Below the pieces are notes generated by a model that saw nothing but the letters and a program-made list of their open reading frames with translations, was not told the origin of the DNA and did no database searches. This document shows positions 1 through 6,564 of a DNA stretch of 17,159 nt, one piece after another (positions within the stretch are counted from its first letter, which is position 1; each line of letters opens with the position of its first letter). This DNA comes from an uncultured bacterium (GTDB lineage Bacteria > Cloacimonadota > Cloacimonadia > Cloacimonadales > Cloacimonadaceae). Made by a program: the position numbers and the translations under genes. Location of the stretch: the NCBI GenBank assembly GCA_937960795.1, contig CALGPA010000032.1, positions 1-17,159 on the forward strand, in the 5' to 3' direction.

Positions 1-1
1 T

Positions 2-214
2 TGGACAGTCTTCCTGATCGTCAATGCCCATAACGTGGATGATCCTGATTCTGACTTGTATCAACTCAAAGAGAAGTTCCGGACTTTCTATCTCAAGCTG
101 ATGAACCGGGACCTGCCCAGTGTGGAGTATTACACCAGCCGGATTGACGGTTCCCGCCTGGTCAGGATCGCCAAGATCGACCTTCTCAAAGTGGGTAGCG
201 GAGCATCTTCGTGA
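2..214 (+). CDS. C-terminal end of an unrecognised protein, possibly phage-encoded (partial)
   Basis: An open frame enters from the left edge and gives 70 residues before a TGA stop. The start lies outside the window. I do not recognise the family. The visible part begins with a hydrophobic stretch (WTVFLIVNAHN), followed by a charged region likely to be helical and a basic segment, and it ends in a Ser/Ala-rich tail. There is no clear membrane segment or catalytic motif. Its stop overlaps the GTG start of the next gene by four bases (GTGA), a common arrangement for co-translated genes. Because the next gene begins like a phage portal protein, this may be a phage structural or packaging gene, but that is inference from context only. 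Confidence 0.5.
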   Translation, partial: WTVFLIVNAHNVDDPDSDLYQLKEKFRTFYLKLMNRDLPSVEYYTSRIDGSRLVRIAKIDLLKVGSGASS

Positions 215-1179
215 GAGTAATGAGACTGGGTGGTTATAACCTGGCTATCAGCTCAGTATCTGATCTGATCGAGAGCAAGTACAAGCCTGAAGCCATTGAC
301 CTATCCAAGTGCCAGAGACTGGGCAAACAGCTTATCTCCAAGGCAGCCGAGACTAAAAAGACAGTGATGGCACCCTACTCCATGAGTAAGTTGCTCAATC
401 TTCTTGATTTGGACGAGTACCACTCCGGCTGTATCGATGCGCTTTCTATGGCAACCGTCATGCAGTTCGAGTGCAAGAATAAGCAGGTTACTGCATGGAT
501 GGAAGCTGCTGAGTTTCCTGCCTGTGAAGACCAGACCACTATCCTGGCTGAGATGATCAAGTTCTATCTCGCCTGTGGTAATGGCTTCCTGATCAAGATG
601 CGTAACGCTCAAGGACAATGGATGGGTCTGGAGCGCATGCTACCCAGTGAAGTGCAGATCGTGGAGAACTATGACGAGTTCGGCTTCTTTCGCCCCAACT
701 ATATCCAAGTGAAGAACAACCAGAAGAAGGACTTCGCTTATGCGGACATAGTACATATCAAGAAGTCCACTCACAGATCAAACGCCTGGGGTCTTGCCTA
801 TCCTGCTCACAATCGGAGAGGAGAATTGGTGGGCTCAATAAGTTTGCTGATCAAGCCTGATTGGATAGTAAATAGGATCATAAAAGATGCAAATATTCCT
901 CCCTCACACGAGCTTTGGATCATGGAAAAGACTGGGATGATGCTCTTTGATCTAGATGAGAATGAGATTGGCAGGAATCTATTTGATGATCCCTTGTATG
1001 CGGATTATGCCAGCCTTTTGAGCTTGGGACGAGAGATTGTGAGAGAGGATTCCGGCTTTGGTGAATATGTGTTTCAAAGACAGGGTGAAGAGCAGAAGGT
1101 AGTCAAGAAGGCAGTCTGGGACAGCATCAGTTTATATAGTACTTCTTGGCGGGTCGTGATCGCCGAGGAGCTCAAGTAG
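211..1179 (+). CDS. Chimeric ORF: phage portal-like N-terminal part joined to a Cache sensor-like C-terminal part
   Basis: The 322-residue frame starts at GTG 211. That start is preferred over ATG 220 because GGAG at 200-203 is seven bases before the GTG. Residues ~50-193 resemble PBSX/P2-gpQ-type portal proteins, which form the dodecameric DNA gate of tailed-phage heads. The resemblance includes a FYLACGNGFL segment (118-127), matching the family's 'YLVFGNAYLEK' region, then a 'GLERMLPSEV' stretch and FAYADIVHIKK (175-185) just before the usual YGLP site. At residues ~193-200 the character changes. GELVGSISLLIKP (204-216), WIMEKTGMMLFD (236-247) and the ending SWRVVIAEE (312-320) are typical of the membrane-distal half of Cache domains, which are periplasmic ligand-binding sensors. 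Both parts are truncated: the portal lacks its C-terminal half, and the Cache part lacks its first half and its membrane anchor. The product is probably non-functional. The family calls are by eye. Confidence 0.6.
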   Translation: MRVMRLGGYNLAISSVSDLIESKYKPEAIDLSKCQRLGKQLISKAAETKKTVMAPYSMSKLLNLLDLDEYHSGCIDALSMATVMQFECKNKQVTAWMEAAEFPACEDQTTILAEMIKFYLACGNGFLIKMRNAQGQWMGLERMLPSEVQIVENYDEFGFFRPNYIQVKNNQKKDFAYADIVHIKKSTHRSNAWGLAYPAHNRRGELVGSISLLIKPDWIVNRIIKDANIPPSHELWIMEKTGMMLFDLDENEIGRNLFDDPLYADYASLLSLGREIVREDSGFGEYVFQRQGEEQKVVKKAVWDSISLYSTSWRVVIAEELK

Positions 1180-1201
1180 GATAAACGGCTCAATCTATAT
1201 A

Positions 1202-1235
1202 CAAAAAAGAAAGCGATTGAGGGCTCAACCGCTTT
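1202..1235 (-). terminator. Rho-independent terminator of the gcvP-skp-lpx operon
   Basis: Positions 1210-1221 and 1224-1235 form a 12-base inverted repeat (AAAGCGATTGAG / CTCAACCGCTTT) with one A-C mismatch and a tiny loop. On the minus strand the hairpin is followed by TCTTTTTTGT (complement of 1201-1210), a good U-tract. It sits 19 bases past the lpxA stop, so it most likely ends the minus-strand operon. On the plus strand only four Ts follow, so it could also stop read-through from the chimeric ORF ending at 1179, but less strongly. Confidence 0.8.
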
Positions 1236-1253
1236 TCTGATATGATAGGGGGA

Positions 1254-2024
1254 TTAGTTTGAGATGCCGCGTTCGGCGTTTCTCACAAAATCCACAAAGA
1301 TCTTCTGGTATTCACTCAGATCCATGCTCTCTGCTTTTTGCAGAGCTTGGCTGGTGTTTAGCTTATCTCTATAAAAGAGATTGTAGATCTGCTTGATGCT
1401 GGCAATCTCTTCATTTGAGAAGCCTCTGCGGGAGAGGCCGACGCTATTGAGTCCGACAGTCTGATATGGATTTCCTTGTCCGCGAGAAAATGGAACAATA
1501 TCCTTCTTGATGGCAGAAGCTCCGCCTACGAAAGAGTGGCTTCCGATATGGACAAATTGGTGCACCGCAGTCACTCCGCCGATGATGGCATTGTCATGCA
1601 CATGGACATGCCCCGCGAGTTGGACGACATTTGCGATCACACAGCCGGAGCCGATTTGGCAATTGTGGGCAATGTGAACATACTCCATGAGCAGGTTACT
1701 GTCTCCGACCACGGTGTCCTCCTGCATCTGATTGCTGCTGTTTATCGTGCAAAACTCACGGATGGTATTGTTTGAGCCTATTCTTAGTCGTGTAGGCTCG
1801 CCGCTAAACTTGAGATCTTGGGGCTGAGTTCCCAAGACAGCGAAGGAGAAGATCTTGTTGCCGTCACCGATGGTCGTGTGTCCGTCCAAGATCACGTTGT
1901 TGTGCAGGATGTTGTTATCTCCCAAGACAACGTTTTCCGAAATCACGCAATAGGGGCCTATCTGGCAATTTTCGCCGATCTTGGCTCCGTCTTTGATGAT
2001 GGCAGTGGGGTGTATCATGTTCAT
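1254..2024 (-). CDS. lpxA: LpxA, acyl-ACP--UDP-N-acetylglucosamine O-acyltransferase
   Basis: LpxA transfers a 3-hydroxyacyl chain from acyl carrier protein to the 3-OH of UDP-GlcNAc, the first step of lipid A synthesis, in the cytosol. The 256-residue product is normal for the family (E. coli ~262). Most of it is hexapeptide repeats of the left-handed beta-helix, with a short helical C-terminus from about residue 190. His117 and His120 in HIAHNC match the E. coli catalytic pair, with H120 equivalent to H125. Gly168 lines up with E. coli Gly173, a residue linked to accepting long acyl chains, so a long-chain preference is inferred. The start ATG overlaps the lpxC-fabZ stop (ATGA), and GAGG lies five bases upstream. 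It is the last gene of the operon, followed by a terminator. Confidence 0.96.
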   Translation of the reverse strand: MNMIHPTAIIKDGAKIGENCQIGPYCVISENVVLGDNNILHNNVILDGHTTIGDGNKIFSFAVLGTQPQDLKFSGEPTRLRIGSNNTIREFCTINSSNQMQEDTVVGDSNLLMEYVHIAHNCQIGSGCVIANVVQLAGHVHVHDNAIIGGVTAVHQFVHIGSHSFVGGASAIKKDIVPFSRGQGNPYQTVGLNSVGLSRRGFSNEEIASIKQIYNLFYRDKLNTSQALQKAESMDLSEYQKIFVDFVRNAERGISN

Positions 2025-3418
2025 GGATTCCTCTTAGTTATCATAGCCATAAAGTCGCCTTCTGCTACTTTTTCTCCGTTTACATAGGTATCACCATGCA
2101 TTTTAGCCAAGGATCTCTTCAGTGAGATCACGGTGAGCTCATAGCGCAGAGTATCTCCCGGCATGACTGGTTTGCGGAATTTGACATTGTCGATGGAGGC
2201 AAAATATGCTACATAATCTTGGGGGTTGTCCAATTGATTGAGCAGCATGATGCCACCTGCTTGAGCCATCCCTTCGATGATAAGCACTCCCGGCATGATC
2301 GGATGACCGGGGAAATGCCCTTGGAAAAACGGTTCGTTGATAGTCACGTTTTTCATTCCGGTGATTGATTCTCCGGGCACGAAGTCCAGTATCTTGTCCA
2401 CCAATAGGAAGGGGTAACGATGGGGGATAATGCGCATGATGGCATTGATGTCAAAGACCACTTCTTTGTTTTTGGATTTTTGATAAATCTTTTGCAGCTC
2501 TTGTTTTTTCTGGATCTGCCTGAGTTTTTTGACGAGTTCCACGTTTGTCTTGTGTCCGGATCTTGCAGCAAGGATGTGTCCCTTTATCGGCATTCCCAAA
2601 AGGGCGATATCGCCGATGAGATCGACTACTTTATGGCGCACAAACTCGTTGTAATAGCGCAATCTGTGGCTGTTTAGGATTCCTTCATCGGAGACGGTGA
2701 CCTTCTCGTGGTAGCCAAAGACATCTTGCAGATGCTTTAGCTCCTCGTCCGTAATATTCGGCTCGGCAATCACCAAGGCGTTTTCCAGAGAGCCGCCTTT
2801 GATGAGTCCCATTTCTTTGAGCTGGAGGATTTCTTTGATGAAGCAAAAAGTGCGGGCTCCGGCAAAGTCCTTTTCATAGACATCCAGATTTGGCAGCCAT
2901 GTGTATTGAGTGCCGAGATAGGGATGCTTGTAGTCGATCATAAAGGTGATCTTGAGCTCGTTTGAGGGGACGATCACGACGTCTACGTTTTCGTTTGGGG
3001 CTGAGAAACTAATGGGTCCATCGATCTCAAAATAAATTCTTTCGCTATCTTGCTGAACCTTTCCGGCTTGTTTTAGGAGGTTCAAGAAGACGATGGGTGA
3101 GCCATCTGCCACAGGTGCTTCCGGTCCGTCGATCTCAATTCGGATATTGTCCAGGCTCAGGCCTTTGATGGCAGAGAGCACATGCTCAATCGTGCCTACT
3201 GTGGCTTCCCCAACGCCGATGGTGGTCCCACGGGAGATATCGACGACGTGATCTATGTCAGCGGGGATCTCGGGTTTGTCGGGAAGATCCACTCGAATGA
3301 AGACTATGCCTTCATCACTAGCTGCGGGTTTGAAGCGGATGGTGGAAATCTCTCCACTATGAAGGCCAATCCCTGTGTAGGAAACTTCAGAGCCAATGGT
3401 TTGTTTATATTCAGTCAC
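2021..3418 (-). CDS. lpxC/fabZ: Bifunctional LpxC-FabZ: UDP-3-O-acyl-GlcNAc deacetylase fused to 3-hydroxyacyl-ACP dehydratase
   Basis: The 465-residue protein has two complete enzymes. Residues 1-~300 are LpxC, the zinc deacetylase that commits the cell to lipid A. The Zn ligands are His79 (in TIEHV), His262 and Asp266 (RHKVVD); Glu78 is the base and His289 (SGHKTN) the general acid, and ARTF at 188-191 matches the family's substrate threonine. A charged Lys/Gln linker (~300-320) leads to FabZ, residues ~321-465, a hot-dog-fold dehydratase of fatty acid elongation with His368 (QGHFPGHP) and Glu382. Such fusions are known in Bacteroidota and relatives. Joining the two could couple use of 3-hydroxyacyl chains between lipid A and phospholipid synthesis (inference). 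The GTG start is supported by GGGAG six bases upstream. The gene overlaps lpxD by 8 bases and lpxA by 4. Confidence 0.96.
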   Translation of the reverse strand: MTEYKQTIGSEVSYTGIGLHSGEISTIRFKPAASDEGIVFIRVDLPDKPEIPADIDHVVDISRGTTIGVGEATVGTIEHVLSAIKGLSLDNIRIEIDGPEAPVADGSPIVFLNLLKQAGKVQQDSERIYFEIDGPISFSAPNENVDVVIVPSNELKITFMIDYKHPYLGTQYTWLPNLDVYEKDFAGARTFCFIKEILQLKEMGLIKGGSLENALVIAEPNITDEELKHLQDVFGYHEKVTVSDEGILNSHRLRYYNEFVRHKVVDLIGDIALLGMPIKGHILAARSGHKTNVELVKKLRQIQKKQELQKIYQKSKNKEVVFDINAIMRIIPHRYPFLLVDKILDFVPGESITGMKNVTINEPFFQGHFPGHPIMPGVLIIEGMAQAGGIMLLNQLDNPQDYVAYFASIDNVKFRKPVMPGDTLRYELTVISLKRSLAKMHGDTYVNGEKVAEGDFMAMITKRNP

Positions 3419-4451
3419 TTTTTTCTCCCTTCAATTTCTTTTGGTAAGCCCGGTACATATCCGGCAGGCTTTTTTGAGCTACGATCAAGCGCTTCATCTG
3501 GTTTGCCTCGATGGCGGGCGTGCCAAAGAATCTGGCACCTTCGGGGATGCTGGATGCGATCCCACTTTGCGCTCCCACCATGGCTCTTGAGCCGATGGTG
3601 ATGTGCCCTGCTGCGCCCACTTGTCCTGCCAAATAGACATAGTCACCCACGATGGTGCTGCCGGCAAGGCCGACCTGAGCGCAGAGAATGCTATGTTTAC
3701 CGATCACACAATTGTGCCCGATCTGCACGAGATTGTCAAGCTTGCTGCCTTCACCGATGATTGTCGCTCCCAAGGTGGCGCGATCGATGGTGCTATTGGC
3801 GCCGATTTCAACGAAGTCGTGAATCTCGACCGTGCCCACTTGCGGGATCTTTTGTTGGCGATCTCCCAAAAGGAGGAAGCCAAAGCCGTCTGCTCCGATG
3901 ACAACACCACTGTGGATGATGCAATCTCTGCCAATCTTCACACGGTCATAGATCGTCACATTGGGATAAACTTTGGTATTTGCGCCTAAGCTGACGTCTT
4001 CATCGATCGAGCAGTTATCAGCAATCACCACATTTTCGCCTATCGTGCAATTTGCTTTGATGACGACGTTTGCTCCGATGGAAGCCTTGCCAACAAAGCT
4101 CACAGTGGGGTGGATCTTGGCAGATGGATCAATGATGTAGTCCCGATCACCTGCGTCCGATTTCAGCCAGTATGTCACTAGGCTCATAAAGCTGAAGTAG
4201 GGTTTTTCCACGATCAAGAGAGCTCTATCCGGCAGCTTGTCCGCAAAACCTGGACTAGTGATGATCAATCCTGCGCGAGAGGACTGCACGCTTTGCAGTA
4301 GGCGCTCCTGCTCGCAAAAGATGATGGAAGATTCATCTGCATCAAGTGCCTCAGAAACGGATTTGAACAAGATCTCGGTAGGGCCTTGCCATTCTCCGCC
4401 GATGATCTTTTGGATCTCGGAGCTTGATAATGTCTTTTTGAAACTCTTCAT
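3411..4451 (-). CDS. lpxD: LpxD, UDP-3-O-(3-hydroxyacyl)glucosamine N-acyltransferase
   Basis: LpxD adds the second 3-hydroxyacyl chain, to the 2-amino group, after LpxC has deacetylated the sugar. The 346-residue product matches the usual length (~340). It has the expected three parts: an N-terminal uridine-binding domain (~1-105), a hexapeptide-repeat left-handed beta-helix (~106-320) and a C-terminal helix that contacts acyl carrier protein. His246 in LVQIGHNCVIG is the catalytic histidine (E. coli H239). The gene begins with the TAATG junction of skp (one-base overlap). No clear Shine-Dalgarno precedes the ATG, so translation probably depends on coupling to skp. The last 8 bases overlap lpxC-fabZ. 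The order skp-lpxD-lpxC/fabZ-lpxA mirrors the widespread outer-membrane/lipid A cluster. Confidence 0.96.
   Translation of the reverse strand: MKSFKKTLSSSEIQKIIGGEWQGPTEILFKSVSEALDADESSIIFCEQERLLQSVQSSRAGLIITSPGFADKLPDRALLIVEKPYFSFMSLVTYWLKSDAGDRDYIIDPSAKIHPTVSFVGKASIGANVVIKANCTIGENVVIADNCSIDEDVSLGANTKVYPNVTIYDRVKIGRDCIIHSGVVIGADGFGFLLLGDRQQKIPQVGTVEIHDFVEIGANSTIDRATLGATIIGEGSKLDNLVQIGHNCVIGKHSILCAQVGLAGSTIVGDYVYLAGQVGAAGHITIGSRAMVGAQSGIASSIPEGARFFGTPAIEANQMKRLIVAQKSLPDMYRAYQKKLKGEKSD
3425..3429 (-). promoter_or_regulatory. Ribosome binding site fixing the GTG start of lpxC-fabZ
   Basis: On the minus strand GGGAG lies six bases before the GTG at 3418-3416, inside the last codons of lpxD. There is no in-frame ATG nearby, and the LpxC family's conserved N-terminus (Gln-Thr-Ile near the start, then TGIGLHSG) fits this start. 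Confidence 0.75.
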
Positions 4452-5089
4452 TAGGGCTTGAATTCCGGATTTCTCATATCTTCGCCAAAGGGATCGCTGA
4501 AATGATCGCCAAAGGGATCACTATCCCTGTCAGCGTCTCCAAAAGGATCTGCCGGAGCAGCTGGAGGCGGAGCGATGGTGTCTTTATTGAGCTCCTGAAG
4601 GATCTGGTCGGTGATATCAGCGGAGGCGGTTGCATAGAGCACGACGCCCATACTGACGTCAAAGATCATGGTGTAGTTTTCATCTTCGGCGATCTGGGTG
4701 ATGATATCGTGGATCTTTTTGGTCAGCGGATCTATGAGCTCGCGATAGCGCTGTTCCGCTCTGCCATTTTCGCCAAAATACTCTTCCAAGAGTCTGCCGG
4801 CTTCCTGCTTTTTGGCGTCGATCTGATTTTGCAAATCGCGCTTGTTTGCTTCGCTGATGGAGAGTCTGCGGATCTCAAAGTCGCGCTCCATCTGTTGGAT
4901 TTCGGCGTCCAATTGGCGGATCTGGTTTGTCCAATTTTGTCTATCAAGCTGAAAGAGTCTGGCAATCTCAGCGGCTTCATTGCTATCCATCAGGATGCGA
5001 TCTGTATTCACATAGCCAAGCTTCACGTTTTGGGCAAAGAGTCCTGCCAAGCTTAGTAGCGCAATGGTCAATATAAAGAGTTTTTTCAT
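4451..5089 (-). CDS. skp: Skp/OmpH-family periplasmic chaperone with an extra DPFG-repeat tail
   Basis: Skp holds unfolded outer-membrane proteins on their way to the Bam complex. Residues 1-19 are a signal peptide (MKKLF, a hydrophobic core, then LFA-Q as a likely cleavage site). The mature start VKLGYVNTDRIL is the family hallmark. Residues ~35-135 are a long charged coiled coil, the trimer's tentacles, and ~136-170 return to the beta core (MIFDVSMGVVLYA). At 212 residues it is longer than E. coli Skp (161) because of a C-terminal tail from ~171. The tail has a Pro/Ala run followed by three DPFG(D/E) repeats at 181, 191 and 199. AGGAG lies 7 bases before the ATG. A 20-base gap separates it from gcvPB upstream. 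Overlap with lpxD places it firmly in the lipid A operon. The tail's role is unknown. Confidence 0.9.
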   Translation of the reverse strand: MKKLFILTIALLSLAGLFAQNVKLGYVNTDRILMDSNEAAEIARLFQLDRQNWTNQIRQLDAEIQQMERDFEIRRLSISEANKRDLQNQIDAKKQEAGRLLEEYFGENGRAEQRYRELIDPLTKKIHDIITQIAEDENYTMIFDVSMGVVLYATASADITDQILQELNKDTIAPPPAAPADPFGDADRDSDPFGDHFSDPFGEDMRNPEFKP

Positions 5090-5109
5090 GTAGTCTCCTG
5101 TAAAAAATC

Positions 5110-6564
5110 TTATTCTTGTATCTTGAAGATGGGATCCAGCTCTTTTACGGCACGCACGTCATCCACGCGTCTGACCGGGGTCGAGATGGGTGCTTCATGT
5201 AGTAAGTCCGGATTATCTGAGCATTCCTGCGCGATTTCTATCATAGCCTTGGCAAAAGCATCCAATGATTCTAGGCTTTCAGTCTCGGTGGGCTCGATCA
5301 TCATCGCTTCCGGGATAATCAAGGGGAAATATACCGTGGGAGCATGGAAGCCCTTGTCCAAAAGACGCTTGGCTATATCCAAAGTGCTCACCTTGTTCTC
5401 TTTCTTTTGCTTGGTGCCATCGGCGACAAACTCGTGCATGCAATACTCAGGATGTTGGATATGATAGTAATCCTTGAGAATCGCCATTAGGTAGTTTGCA
5501 TTGATAATGGCATTTTCACTGATGCGACGCAAGCCTTCTGCGCCCAACATCTTGATGTAGATATAGGCGCGGACGAGCACGGCAAAGTTGCCATAGAAAG
5601 TATGCACTTTCCCGATTGACGTGGGCTCATGAGAGTAGTCCAGATGATAGCCTTCATCAGTCTTGGCGACCATGGGGACGGGCAGATAGGGGATCATTTT
5701 TCCGCCGACGCCTACCGGGCCTGCTCCGGGACCGCCACCGCCATGAGGAGTAGAGAAGGTCTTGTGCAGATTAAAATGGATGATATCAAAACCGATCTTG
5801 CCGGGTTGGACTATGCCCAAAAGCGCGTTGAGATTTGCTCCGTCCATGTAGATCAGAGCATCCACGCTGTGCATGATCTCGGCGATCTCTTCAATCTGAG
5901 TCTCAAAGAGACCTAGTGTATTTGGGTTTGTGAGCATAAATCCGGCTGTGTTTTCGTCCACAAGCTCTCTGAGGCGAGCAATATCACAACGCCCCTCGGA
6001 GTTTGATTTGAGCTCTACTACATCATATCCAACCAAGTTGCAGGTGGCAGGATTGGTGCCGTGGGCACTGTCGGGGATGATGATCTTGGTCTTGTGGGTG
6101 TTGCCATTGGCCTTGTGATAGGCATCAATAATCTTGATTCCGGTGAATTCACCCTGAGCTCCGGCAACAGGCTGTAGGGTCACTTGAGCCATGCCCGAGA
6201 TCTCAGCGAGATCACGCTGCAATTCATGAAGCAGCTCCAGAGCTCCCTGCAGAGTGCTCTCGGGTTGATAGGGATGCAGATTTGCAAAACAACTGTGGCG
6301 TACGAGCAGCTCATGGATCTTGGGATTGTATTTCATCGTGCAGCTACCCAGAGGATAGAGTCCTTTTTCGATGAAATGATTCATATGAGAAAGCTTTATG
6401 TAGTGACGCATCACGTCCATCTCACTCAGCTCGGGCAGGCGAGCGATGGATTGTCTGTGATACTTAGTTGGGATCATGTCACTCAGTGGAGTGTTGATCT
6501 CGGGAGTAGGCAAACGTAGCCCGCGGCGTCCTGGGGAAGAGTGTTCGAAGATCGTCTTAGGCAT
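5110..6564 (-). CDS. gcvPB: Glycine dehydrogenase (decarboxylating) subunit 2, GcvPB
   Basis: This is the PLP-bearing half of the P-protein of the glycine cleavage system. It decarboxylates glycine and passes the aminomethyl group to lipoyl-GcvH. The 484 residues match the split form of the enzyme (~480). The signature YPLGSCTMKYNPK is at ~70-82, and the PLP lysine is Lys268 in NLHKTFSTPHGGGGPG. Gly-rich DSAHGTNPA (165-173) and DGANLNA (241-247) are also typical. The gene overlaps gcvPA by 8 bases, and a strong GGAGG at 6571-6575 lies six bases before its ATG inside the gcvPA end, consistent with equal production of the two subunits. gcvT, gcvH and the lipoamide dehydrogenase gene are not in this window. 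The reaction direction in the cell cannot be told from sequence. Confidence 0.96.
   Translation of the reverse strand: MPKTIFEHSSPGRRGLRLPTPEINTPLSDMIPTKYHRQSIARLPELSEMDVMRHYIKLSHMNHFIEKGLYPLGSCTMKYNPKIHELLVRHSCFANLHPYQPESTLQGALELLHELQRDLAEISGMAQVTLQPVAGAQGEFTGIKIIDAYHKANGNTHKTKIIIPDSAHGTNPATCNLVGYDVVELKSNSEGRCDIARLRELVDENTAGFMLTNPNTLGLFETQIEEIAEIMHSVDALIYMDGANLNALLGIVQPGKIGFDIIHFNLHKTFSTPHGGGGPGAGPVGVGGKMIPYLPVPMVAKTDEGYHLDYSHEPTSIGKVHTFYGNFAVLVRAYIYIKMLGAEGLRRISENAIINANYLMAILKDYYHIQHPEYCMHEFVADGTKQKKENKVSTLDIAKRLLDKGFHAPTVYFPLIIPEAMMIEPTETESLESLDAFAKAMIEIAQECSDNPDLLHEAPISTPVRRVDDVRAVKELDPIFKIQE

Noticed and set aside
220..222. ATG at 220 as the start of the chimeric ORF
   Set aside because: GGAG at 200-203 is seven bases before GTG 211 but sixteen before this ATG, and the GTGA overlap also favours 211.
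1476..1775. Open frames opposite lpxA, and similar frames opposite most other genes
   Set aside because: They lie within strongly conserved genes on the other strand, have no ribosome sites, and their products have no recognisable motifs.
2353..2571. Second frame inside lpxC-fabZ near the domain linker, as a sign of a frameshifted split gene
   Set aside because: The main frame runs through both domains and the linker without a break, and every catalytic residue is in that frame.
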